The notes: generated from the letters alone by a model not told the origin. A DNA stretch of 6,803 bases from an uncultured Lachnospiraceae bacterium (GCA_910584695.1 CAJUBR010000112.1:1-6803); one strand, 5' to 3'; shown: positions 1-5,250, numbered from the stretch's first letter. Made by a program: numbers and translations.

Positions 1-52
1 ACCCACGTATCTAGCTTGGAAGGCTAGTGTTCTACCATTGAACTACACCCGC
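1..52 (-). tRNA. tRNA-Gly (anticodon TCC), 3' end cut by the window
   Basis: On the minus strand the sequence begins with the acceptor strand GCGGGTG at 52-46. A D-arm (GTTC/GAAC around an ATGG-containing loop) follows, then an anticodon stem CTAGC/GCTAG with loop CTTCCAA. The anticodon TCC is at 20-18 and reads GGA and other GGN glycine codons. The window ends inside the T arm, so roughly the last 20 bases, including the 3' acceptor strand, are missing. It lies 14 bp downstream of tRNA-Pro and is probably processed from the same transcript. Confidence 0.93.
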
Positions 53-66
53 ATATTAGTCAAAAG

Positions 67-141
67 TCGGGGTGACAGGATTCGAACCTGCGACTTCTTG
101 ATCCCAAATCAAGCGCTCTAGCCAAGCTGAGCCACACCCCG
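67..141 (-). tRNA. tRNA-Pro (anticodon TGG)
   Basis: A complete cloverleaf can be read on the minus strand. The acceptor strands are CGGGGTG (141-135) and CACCCCG (74-68), with discriminator A at 67. The D stem is GCTC/GAGC. The anticodon stem is CTTGA/TCAAG around loop TTTGGGA, with anticodon TGG at 106-104. The T arm is GCAGG/CCTGT with loop TTCGAAT. No CCA is encoded after the discriminator (the next bases are CTTTTG), so CCA must be added by nucleotidyltransferase. It is the first tRNA of a small Pro-Gly cluster that continues beyond the left edge. Confidence 0.96.
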
Positions 142-172
142 TTTCCACGGTATCATCGCTGACGCAACATCT

Positions 173-201
173 ATTATACTAAAATGCTTTTCCCTTGTCA
201 A
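173..201 (-). promoter_or_regulatory. Consensus sigma-A promoter of the tRNA-Pro/tRNA-Gly cluster
   Basis: On the minus strand a perfect -35 box TTGACA (201-196) is followed after exactly 17 bp by a perfect -10 box TATAAT (178-173). Transcription would start near 166, about 25 nt before the tRNA-Pro 5' end, which fits a stable-RNA promoter with a short leader removed by RNase P. Confidence 0.88.
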
Positions 202-268
202 CCTTTATTTTTGACTTTTTTATCTTACTGTTTGTTCTTAAATAATTCTCCCAAACAGCACGTTGTTT

Positions 269-297
269 ATATTAACAAATAATACCTGATTTGTAAA
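269..297 (-). promoter_or_regulatory. Possible second, upstream promoter for the tRNA cluster
   Basis: On the minus strand TTTACA (297-292), a 17-bp spacer and TAATAT (274-269) form a weaker sigma-A-like promoter about 96 bp upstream of the consensus one. Tandem promoters are common for stable RNA operons. The -10 matches only four of six consensus bases in an AT-rich region, so this may be chance. Confidence 0.3.
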
Positions 298-333
298 CCC
301 CTTTTTTTAATTTTTTTATCATTTTTTATATTT

Positions 334-1269
334 TTATTTTATGTCTTCAGATGTTCTTACAATTTCTTCTACAATGCTCCTTGGACGCCCCTTTATCTCT
401 TCATAAATTCTGGCTATGTAATACCCTATAATTCCAAGGCTGATCATAATAAGACTTCCCGTAATCAAAAGCAATAAGATTACAGTCGTAAAACCTTCCA
501 GAGCACGTCCCATCGCCCATTTAATAAAAGACTGTACCCCAAGTATAATAGCAAAAATCAGGAATATAACACCAGAAATCGTGATAAGCTGCATAGGTGC
601 TGTTGTAAACGAGGTAATACTTCCAATTGCATATTTGACTAATGATTTTAAAGACCATTTTGTTGTTCCTGATACTCTTTCTTTCACATCAAATTCAACA
701 ATTGTGCTTCTGTATCCCAGCCAGGATGAGAGAGCCCTGAAAAAAATGTTGCGTTCTGTCAGTTTAATATATTCATTTACTACTTTACGATCTAACATTT
801 TAAAGTCAGAAGACCGGTACATATCAATTCCGGTAGAACGACTGATAATCCTATAAAACAGCTTTGCAAATCCCTTATACAGTATATTTTCCCTTCCTCT
901 GGAACGTTTTACGCCTTCTATTATCTCAAATCCCTGTTCCCATAAATGATACATCTCAACCAAGGTCTCCGGTGGATGCTGCAAATCACAGTCCATGACC
1001 GCACATACATCACCTGTTGCATGAGATAGACCGGAAAAAATAGCAGCTTCTTTCCCAAAATTTCTCGAAAAAGAAACTCCTACAATCTTTGCATCCCGAA
1101 CATTTTCTGTTAATCTTCTAATTATTTCGAAACTATCATCTTTTGAACCATCATTTACAAACACTAATTCAAAATCAATATTTTCTGGCGATAGCTGATC
1201 CCGTATTGCACGATATGCATTATCAATATTGTTCTCTTCATTATATACAGGTAAAATAACTGATAACAT
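334..1269 (-). CDS. Membrane-anchored family 2 glycosyltransferase (DPM1/GtrB-like, polyprenyl-phosphate type)
   Basis: A 311-residue GT-A glycosyltransferase that probably transfers a sugar from a nucleotide donor onto undecaprenyl phosphate at the cytoplasmic face of the membrane. Visible motifs are the N-terminal LPVYNEE (6-12), NDGSKD (39-44), SRNFGKE (68-74), the metal-binding DCD (93-95) with LQHPP after it, VKRSRGRE (120-127), and RVSGTTKWS (198-206), a signature of the bactoprenol-glucosyltransferase group. Two hydrophobic segments follow at about 228-249 and 260-287, then a cytoplasmic YEEIKGRP tail (289-296). This is the GtrB/YkcC/CsbB layout and length. The start is supported by AGGAAGG at 1283-1277. 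The sugar cannot be read from the sequence, and no GtrA-type flippase gene is in the window. No convincing own promoter is visible; a hairpin lies 30 bp upstream. Family is certain, substrate is not. Confidence 0.93.
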   Translation of the reverse strand: MLSVILPVYNEENNIDNAYRAIRDQLSPENIDFELVFVNDGSKDDSFEIIRRLTENVRDAKIVGVSFSRNFGKEAAIFSGLSHATGDVCAVMDCDLQHPPETLVEMYHLWEQGFEIIEGVKRSRGRENILYKGFAKLFYRIISRSTGIDMYRSSDFKMLDRKVVNEYIKLTERNIFFRALSSWLGYRSTIVEFDVKERVSGTTKWSLKSLVKYAIGSITSFTTAPMQLITISGVIFLIFAIILGVQSFIKWAMGRALEGFTTVILLLLITGSLIMISLGIIGYYIARIYEEIKGRPRSIVEEIVRTSEDIK

Positions 1270-1299
1270 GGTTTTTCCTTCCTAATACATTCTCCGCAC

Positions 1300-1332
1300 A
1301 AAAAGGAACTCTTGCAGATATGCAACAGTTCC
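1300..1332 (-). terminator. Hairpin terminator downstream of the acidic membrane protein gene
   Basis: On the minus strand the stem GGAACT (1332-1327), one G.G mismatch, TTGCA (1325-1321), loop TATC, TGCAA (1316-1312), AGTTCC (1310-1305) is followed by five T residues (1304-1300). It is a good intrinsic terminator for the gene ending at 1362. It ends only 30 bp before the glycosyltransferase start codon, so it may act as a partial terminator or attenuator for that gene. Confidence 0.75.
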
Positions 1333-1361
1333 CTCTTATCATATAACTTTGTATTGCAAAA

Positions 1362-1634
1362 TTATTCTTCAGCAGGCTTTATTACAACCTTATCCTCTTC
1401 GTCATCATCAAAAAAATCATCATCAAAATCATCATCAAAATCGTCATCAAAATCATCCAGATAATCTGGTGTAAAATAACGGTATACAGCATAAGCAATA
1501 CCTGCTATGGCTGTAACTGCTCCGATAACAGCTAACACCCATAAAATTCTTCTTGTAGCCTTCTCCTGAGGATTCTCACGCTTAATTAACTCTTGAATCT
1601 TAGCTGCATTGATTAAATCATCTAAATTTTTCAT
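1362..1634 (-). CDS. Small single-pass membrane protein with Asp/Phe (DDDF) repeat tail, function unknown
   Basis: A 90-residue protein, starting at MKNLDDL, of no function I can name. Three parts are visible. An N-terminal charged, probably helical stretch (1-29) is rich in Lys/Glu/Arg. One transmembrane helix follows (about 30-50, rich in Ala, Val, Ile, Gly). The tail is extremely acidic (57-81), made of D60-D61-F62 and then three DDDF units (63-74), FDDDEED and a short KVVIKPAEE end. Basic residues flank both sides of the helix, so topology is uncertain. A longer reading to 1697 is unlikely: its ATG overlaps the probable -10 box, and it has no ribosome site, whereas ATG 1634 has AGGAAGG seven bases upstream. 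It has its own promoter and terminator and lies between pcrA and the glycosyltransferase gene. I believe similar unnamed proteins occur in other Lachnospiraceae, but that is from memory. Confidence 0.8.
   Translation of the reverse strand: MKNLDDLINAAKIQELIKRENPQEKATRRILWVLAVIGAVTAIAGIAYAVYRYFTPDYLDDFDDDFDDDFDDDFFDDDEEDKVVIKPAEE
1410..1457 (-). repeat. In-frame 12-bp tandem repeat coding for DDDF
   Basis: Within the small membrane protein gene, residues 60-75 are coded by a tandem 12-bp unit (GAT GAT GAT TTT on the minus strand). Full units lie at 1416-1427, 1428-1439 and 1440-1451. Two are identical and one has a single GAC for GAT. A degenerate partial unit flanks them on each side. Gain or loss of whole units by slippage would keep the reading frame. 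Confidence 0.85.
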
Positions 1635-1641
1635 AGTAATA

Positions 1642-1648
1642 CCTTCCT
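1642..1648 (-). promoter_or_regulatory. Ribosome binding site that decides the start of the small membrane protein
   Basis: AGGAAGG on the minus strand (1648-1642) lies seven bases before ATG 1634-1632. It supports the 90-residue reading over the 111-residue one beginning at 1697, which has no such site and would begin inside the promoter. Confidence 0.8.
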
Positions 1649-1673
1649 TTCCATATTGTTCCTTCATTACATG

Positions 1674-1685
1674 AACATTAATGTT
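1674..1685. promoter_or_regulatory. 12-bp perfect palindrome over the predicted transcription start
   Basis: AACATTAATGTT is fully self-complementary. It begins at the base next to the -10 box and covers the expected +1 of the small membrane protein gene. This is an operator-like position, but no binding protein can be named and the sequence is AT-rich. Confidence 0.4.
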
Positions 1686-1694
1686 ATTATACCA
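1686..1694 (-). promoter_or_regulatory. Extended -10 promoter of the small membrane protein gene
   Basis: On the minus strand TGG (1694-1692) directly precedes TATAAT (1691-1686), giving a TGn-extended -10 box. The -35 position, 17 bp upstream, reads TAGTAA and is weak, as is usual when the -10 is extended. Transcription would start near 1679, giving a leader of about 45 nt. Confidence 0.7.
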
Positions 1695-1727
1695 CATCTT
1701 TTATCTATTTACTATAAAAAAATATGC

Positions 1728-1758
1728 AAAAAATGGAATTTTAAGAATCCAGTTTTTT
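1728..1758 (-). terminator. Weak terminator hairpin at the end of pcrA, stop codon in the loop
   Basis: On the minus strand an A-tract (1758-1753), a bulged C and TGGA (1751-1748) can pair with TCCA (1737-1734) and a T-tract (1733-1728). The 10-nt loop contains the pcrA TAA stop (1743-1741). The stem has little GC, so termination strength is doubtful. More T residues follow near 1715-1722. The sequence is nearly symmetric and could work from both sides, but no gene approaches from the left. Confidence 0.42.
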
Positions 1759-3996
1759 CAGTTTTGCAAATGAAGCAAACATTCTCTTAACTCCTGCCTT
1801 CTCAAAATCCACTGTGACTTCATAATCCTTTCCACCTGATACCAAATCTGTCACAATTCCATTTCCAAACTTAATATGCCTTACTCTATCACCTACTTTA
1901 TAGTCGATAACAACCGGTTCTATTTTGAATTCCTTTCCAAAAGCAGGTTTGGAACCCATGCTTTTCTGATTGGAATAGGAATACGGCTTGCTGCTCACAC
2001 TCATGCCCGCCTTGGAAATGCTATTCTTTGCCTGACGCAGGTTCTCATTCTGCTTCTGGATTGCAAAAGAACCATCGCCATTCATAAAAATCACATTCTC
2101 GGGTATCTCTTTCACAAATCGGGAAACCGGATTATAATTGGCAGATCCATGCATCATCCGCTGTCTTGCTGCACTTAAATAAAGCCTTTCCTTTGCTCTC
2201 GTAATACCCACATAACAAAGCCTTCTCTCTTCTTCTATTGCATCCGGATCTTCTGAATTCATTGCCATTCCGCTAGGAAACAATCTTTCTTCCATACCAC
2301 CCAGAAAAACAACAGGAAATTCCAACCCTTTTGCACTGTGGAGTGTCATAAGCAAAACCTTTTCTTCTGATTCTTCTACACTATCCACATCTGCAACCAA
2401 TGCAATTTCTTCCAACAATTCTGACAGGGAAGGCTGCTCTGCTTCCTCTTCATACTTCACAATTTTATTTTTAAGCTCTGTCAGATTTTCCATTCTGGCT
2501 TCCGCTTCTTCTGTATGTTCTGCCACCAGCTCTTCCCAGTATCCCGTACGCTCTAATATCTGGTCATAAACCTCGCTTATAAATGCTCCTTGTGCAAGCA
2601 TATCCCGAAAATCCATGATCAAATTCACAAAACCCTCCACTTTGGCAGAGGCACGGCTAAGCCCCGGAATATTCATAACCTCAAACATTGCATCGAAAAC
2701 ACCCATTTCATAGGTATCAGCATATGCCTGTATTTTTTCGAGACTGGTCTGTCCGATTCCACGTTTCGGTACATTAATAATACGGCGGAGTGCCATATCA
2801 TCCCTTCCGTTATCAATTGCCTTTAAATAGCAGATCAAATCCTTTACTTCTTTTCTTCCATAGAAATTTTGTCCCCCGATAATCTTATAAGGAATATTTC
2901 TCATAAGGAGCTTTTCTTCAAAAATACGAGACTGGGCATTTGTACGGTAAAGAACCGCAAAATGGTTATACGGTCTTCCCTCCTTTTCATGCTGATAGGA
3001 AATCTCTTTTACAGTATTTTCTGCTTCCTGATATTCGTTATCCCATAGTGAAAATTTCACCTTGTCTCCCTCGGGAAGTGCTGTCCAAAGTGCCTTTTCC
3101 TTTCTTCCTTCATTGTTTGCAATTACACCGTTTGCGGCGTGAAGGATATTCTTTGTAGAACGGTAATTTTGTTCCAGTTTGATCACTTTTGCTTCCGGAT
3201 ATTCTTCTTCAAAGTTCAAAATATTATAAATATTTGCTCCTCTGAATTTATAAATCGACTGGTCGTCATCCCCGACCACACAAAGATTCCGATACTTTGC
3301 TGCCAGTTGTTTAATCAATAGGAACTGAATATGATTAGTATCCTGATACTCATCCACCATAATATATCGAAAACGTTCCTGGTAATTTTCCAGTATCTCT
3401 GGGTGAAACTGAAACAGCTCAACCGTTTTATATAGCAGATCATCAAAATCCAATGCATTACTTAATTTTAACTGCTCCTGATATGCGGTATATACTCTTG
3501 CAACCTGCATCTTATGATATTGTCCGCTTACACCCTGATCAAATTCAGAAGGGGAAATAAATTTTTCTTTTGCCCTTGAAATCTCTGACATAAGCATGCG
3601 TTCCGGATACTGCTTAGGGTCCATATTCAGTTTCTTAAGGCATGCTTTTACCACTGCTTTCTGATCATCGCTGTCATAAATCGTAAAATTCGTCTGATAA
3701 TCCAATTTATCGATAAAACGGCGTAAAATCCGTACACAAAGTGCATGAAAAGTGGACACCCATACACTTTCTGCACCAAAAGAAACAATTCTGTCTACTC
3801 TTTCCCTCATCTCACCCGCTGCCTTATTTGTAAAGGTTATCGCCAATATATTGTATGGATTCACACCTTCTTCTATCAGATATGCAATCCGGTGAGTAAG
3901 TACTCTTGTCTTCCCAGAGCCTGCTCCTGCAAGCAAAAGCAACGGTCCCTCTTTGTACTGAACTGCTGCCTGCTGCATATTATTAAGACTTTCCAT
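1741..3996 (-). CDS. pcrA: ATP-dependent DNA helicase PcrA (UvrD/Rep family, superfamily 1A)
   Basis: A 751-residue 3'-5' helicase used in DNA repair, rolling-circle replication and removal of protein blocks from DNA, acting in the cytoplasm. All superfamily 1 motifs are visible: Q motif (LNNMQQAA, 4-11), Walker A AGAGSGKT (23-30), Ia (LAITFTNKAAGEM, 51-63), Walker B VDEYQDTN (214-221), III (GDDDQSIYKFRGA, 242-254), IV (LEQNYRST, 274-281), V (LMTLHSAKGLEF, 549-560) and VI (CYVGITRAKERL, 594-605). A low-complexity Ser/Lys/Gln linker (about 645-690) leads to a C-terminal Tudor-like domain (about 699-748, with YKVGDRVRHIKFGNG), the part that in B. subtilis PcrA contacts RNA polymerase. The length is normal for PcrA and no motif is damaged. 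The start is supported by GGAGG (4008-4004) seven bases upstream. Two tandem promoters precede it, and no ligA or pcrB is seen beside it. Confidence 0.97.
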   Translation of the reverse strand: MESLNNMQQAAVQYKEGPLLLLAGAGSGKTRVLTHRIAYLIEEGVNPYNILAITFTNKAAGEMRERVDRIVSFGAESVWVSTFHALCVRILRRFIDKLDYQTNFTIYDSDDQKAVVKACLKKLNMDPKQYPERMLMSEISRAKEKFISPSEFDQGVSGQYHKMQVARVYTAYQEQLKLSNALDFDDLLYKTVELFQFHPEILENYQERFRYIMVDEYQDTNHIQFLLIKQLAAKYRNLCVVGDDDQSIYKFRGANIYNILNFEEEYPEAKVIKLEQNYRSTKNILHAANGVIANNEGRKEKALWTALPEGDKVKFSLWDNEYQEAENTVKEISYQHEKEGRPYNHFAVLYRTNAQSRIFEEKLLMRNIPYKIIGGQNFYGRKEVKDLICYLKAIDNGRDDMALRRIINVPKRGIGQTSLEKIQAYADTYEMGVFDAMFEVMNIPGLSRASAKVEGFVNLIMDFRDMLAQGAFISEVYDQILERTGYWEELVAEHTEEAEARMENLTELKNKIVKYEEEAEQPSLSELLEEIALVADVDSVEESEEKVLLMTLHSAKGLEFPVVFLGGMEERLFPSGMAMNSEDPDAIEEERRLCYVGITRAKERLYLSAARQRMMHGSANYNPVSRFVKEIPENVIFMNGDGSFAIQKQNENLRQAKNSISKAGMSVSSKPYSYSNQKSMGSKPAFGKEFKIEPVVIDYKVGDRVRHIKFGNGIVTDLVSGGKDYEVTVDFEKAGVKRMFASFAKLKKLDS

Positions 3997-4066
3997 CTAG
4001 CATCCTCCATCTGTTCTTAAATTCTGCGGGTTCCTTTTCGGCACACGCAAATAACTAATGTTACAT

Positions 4067-4095
4067 TTAATACTTACCTTTCAAATTCCTGTCAA
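4067..4095 (-). promoter_or_regulatory. pcrA promoter, proximal
   Basis: On the minus strand a perfect -35 box TTGACA (4095-4090) is followed after 17 bp by TATTAA (4072-4067), four of six bases of the -10 consensus. Transcription would start near 4060, about 63 nt before the pcrA start codon. Confidence 0.6.
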
Positions 4096-4107
4096 AAAGA
4101 TATCAAT

Positions 4108-4136
4108 ATTATACATGATTTTAAAAGGCTTCGCAA
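4108..4136 (-). promoter_or_regulatory. pcrA promoter, distal
   Basis: On the minus strand TTGCGA (4136-4131), a 17-bp spacer and a perfect -10 TATAAT (4113-4108) form a second promoter 41 bp upstream of the proximal one. Transcription would start near 4101, at the upstream edge of the proximal -35 box, so the two promoters could interfere. Confidence 0.6.
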
Positions 4137-4152
4137 ATTGTTTTATTTTCTC

Positions 4153-4181
4153 TTGCAATATAGTTTCAAAAACTATATACT
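4153..4181 (+). promoter_or_regulatory. Promoter of the DUF1836 gene
   Basis: TTGCAA (4153-4158), a 17-bp spacer and TATACT (4176-4181) form a sigma-A-like promoter on the plus strand. The start would be near 4188, leaving a 45-nt leader that keeps the AGAGG ribosome site at 4223-4227. A second TATAAT with a TGn extension lies at 4210-4218, but transcription from it would begin near 4225, inside the ribosome site. The upstream promoter is therefore preferred. Confidence 0.6.
4158..4178. promoter_or_regulatory. Operator-like inverted repeat filling the DUF1836 promoter spacer
   Basis: ATATAGTTT (4158-4166) and AAACTATAT (4170-4178) are perfect 9-bp inverted repeats separated by CAA. The 21-bp element overlaps the last base of the -35 box and the first three bases of the -10 box, so a bound protein would block RNA polymerase. 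It also lies about 22 bp upstream of the distal pcrA -35 box. The downstream gene codes for a helix-turn-helix protein, which makes autoregulation plausible but unproven. Confidence 0.6.
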
Positions 4182-4232
4182 GTGATATAGATATACTGAT
4201 TATAAATACTGGTATAATGATGAGAGGTTTTT

Positions 4233-4901
4233 ATGGAGAATAACACATTTCAAACAATCAAAGAACAAATAGAAGAATGGATTCAATTAGATTACATTTT
4301 CCCAAAGGATATCCCTGCTATCGAATTGTATATGGACCAGATTACTACTTTTATGGATGAACATCTAGCCGGAAACAAACGGCATGAAGACGACAAAATC
4401 CTTACCAAAACAATGATCAACAACTATTCAAAAAATAATCTGCTTCCACCGTCTGATAAGAAAAAATATTCAAAGGATCATATCATCCTTTTAATCTACA
4501 TTTTCTATTTAAAGAATTTCTTATCAATTAATGACATCCAGCAATTGTTGAAGCCTATGACAGACACATACTTTCAAGCAGATACCGGTATAACAATGTC
4601 GGATATTTATTACGATTTATTCCAGTTAGAACAAGAATATGGTATCAAGGTCAGAGAAAGCATTCAGGAAATTTACGAAATAGCAGACAACAAATTCAAC
4701 CAAAGCGACGATTACCTCAAAACCTTTGCCATGATTACAATGTTAAGTTATGATATTTATGCAAAAAAACAACTGGTAGAGAAATTAATAGATTCCCTGC
4801 ATTCACAGCCGGCTACAAAAGCAGAGTTGAAAGAGGCAAAAGAACTTGCCAGGCAAAAAGAAAAAGCAGAAAAACAGAAGAAAAAAGAACTTCAGGAGTA
4901 A
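4233..4901 (+). CDS. DUF1836 family protein, MerR-like helix-turn-helix, probable DNA-binding regulator
   Basis: A 222-residue soluble protein with the DUF1836 signature: IELYMDQITTFMDEHL (30-45), then KILTKTMINNYSKNNLLPP (55-73), KKKYSKDH (76-83) and LIYIFYLKNFLSINDIQQLL (87-106). The stretch 55-105 resembles the winged helix-turn-helix of MerR proteins (an INNY...LLPP recognition region followed by a helix that selects the order of the next one). The family has no established role that I know of. The middle part (110-190) looks helical without a recognisable ligand domain. The end (about 194-222) is a very Lys/Glu-rich helix that may be a coiled coil or contact nucleic acid. The start has AGAGG at 4223-4227 with a 5-base spacing. 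It is divergent from pcrA and convergent with yerC. Its stop codon lies in the loop of the shared terminator. Confidence 0.88.
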   Translation: MENNTFQTIKEQIEEWIQLDYIFPKDIPAIELYMDQITTFMDEHLAGNKRHEDDKILTKTMINNYSKNNLLPPSDKKKYSKDHIILLIYIFYLKNFLSINDIQQLLKPMTDTYFQADTGITMSDIYYDLFQLEQEYGIKVRESIQEIYEIADNKFNQSDDYLKTFAMITMLSYDIYAKKQLVEKLIDSLHSQPATKAELKEAKELARQKEKAEKQKKKELQE

Positions 4902-4928
4902 TTATCTCCTGAAGTTCTTTCATTTTTT
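4881..4928. terminator. Bidirectional intrinsic terminator shared by the DUF1836 gene and yerC
   Basis: A perfect 15-bp stem pairs 4884-4898 (AAAGAACTTCAGGAG) with 4906-4920, with a 7-nt loop at 4899-4905. On the plus strand it is followed by a T-rich run (4919-4928). On the minus strand it is followed by six T residues (complement of 4886-4881). The left arm codes for the last residues of the DUF1836 protein, whose TAA stop (4899-4901) sits in the loop. The yerC TGA stop (4922-4920) touches the base of the other arm. Confidence 0.93.
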
Positions 4929-5222
4929 CTCCCGATTTTCCTTCATCCGTGTAAACACCATTTCATAACCGTCTTTCCCATAATTCAAGGAACGGTTTAC
5001 ACGTGATATCGTAGCAGTGGAAGCCCCGGTCTGTTCCGCAACCTCCATATACGTATGCCCCTCTTTCAACATTTTCGCAACCTCAAACCTCTGTGCCAAT
5101 GATAACAATTCATTCACCGTACAAACATCCTCAAAAAAATCAAAACACTCCTCCTCCTGCTGCAAGGTAAGGATTGCCTCAAATAATTCACTTACTGCTT
5201 TTGTCCGAACACTTTTTCCCAT
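4920..5222 (-). CDS. yerC: YerC/YecD family TrpR-like DNA-binding protein
   Basis: A 100-residue protein of the TrpR-related YerC/YecD family, a small all-helical putative transcription factor whose target is not established. The fold resembles the tryptophan repressor: helices about 5-50 (ELFEAILTLQ, CTVNELLSLAQRFEVAKML), then a helix-turn-helix at 57-78 (YMEVAEQTGASTATISRVNRSL) that would read DNA, and a short end with LNYGKDGYEMVF (79-90). The start is placed at ATG 5222-5220 because GGGAG lies seven bases upstream. A reading from 5243 would add seven residues (MYYGSRN) with no ribosome site. It has its own promoter and shares a terminator with the convergent DUF1836 gene. From memory, yerC is near pcrA in B. 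subtilis as well. Ligand binding is not predicted. Confidence 0.92.
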   Translation of the reverse strand: MGKSVRTKAVSELFEAILTLQQEEECFDFFEDVCTVNELLSLAQRFEVAKMLKEGHTYMEVAEQTGASTATISRVNRSLNYGKDGYEMVFTRMKENREKK

Positions 5223-5229
5223 ATTTCTA

Positions 5230-5234
5230 CTCCC
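5230..5234 (-). promoter_or_regulatory. Ribosome binding site deciding the yerC start
   Basis: GGGAG on the minus strand (5234-5230) precedes ATG 5222 by seven bases. It lies within the extra codons of the longer reading, which itself has no purine-rich site, so the shorter start is preferred. Confidence 0.75.
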
Positions 5235-5250
5235 ATAATACATTCATACT

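Larger units (their letters stand above)
142..333. other. Intergenic region between the tRNAs and the glycosyltransferase gene
   Basis: This stretch holds the tRNA promoter(s) and the 3' flank of the glycosyltransferase gene. Just after that gene's stop codon it is almost pure A/T (about 301-333), with no GC-rich hairpin followed by a T-run, so no intrinsic terminator can be called there. On the minus strand AAACA (267-263) can pair with TGTTT (256-252), and an overlapping 7-bp repeat CTGTTTG/CAAACAG pairs 252-258 with 228-234. The two structures exclude each other. Neither is followed by a T-run. Confidence 0.6.

Noticed and set aside
581..856. Plus-strand reading frame of 91 codons opposite the glycosyltransferase gene
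   Set aside because: It lies wholly within a well-supported gene on the other strand, its protein shows no recognisable motif, and no ribosome site or promoter is evident.
1635..1697. N-terminal extension of the DDDF membrane protein (start at 1697)
   Set aside because: The start codon overlaps the likely -10 box and would lie upstream of the transcript start; a good ribosome site serves ATG 1634.
4009..4025. SOS (LexA) box before pcrA
   Set aside because: GTTCTTAAATTC is not an inverted GAAC/GTTC pair, and no other GAAC-N4-GTTC site is present in the intergenic region.
4210..4218. Extended -10 TGGTATAAT as the DUF1836 promoter
   Set aside because: Transcription would start about eight bases before the ATG and remove the ribosome site, and no -35 box is suitably placed. 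It may be chance or a minor leaderless start.
5223..5243. Seven-residue N-terminal extension of YerC
   Set aside because: There is no purine-rich site before ATG 5243, while GGGAG fits ATG 5222.
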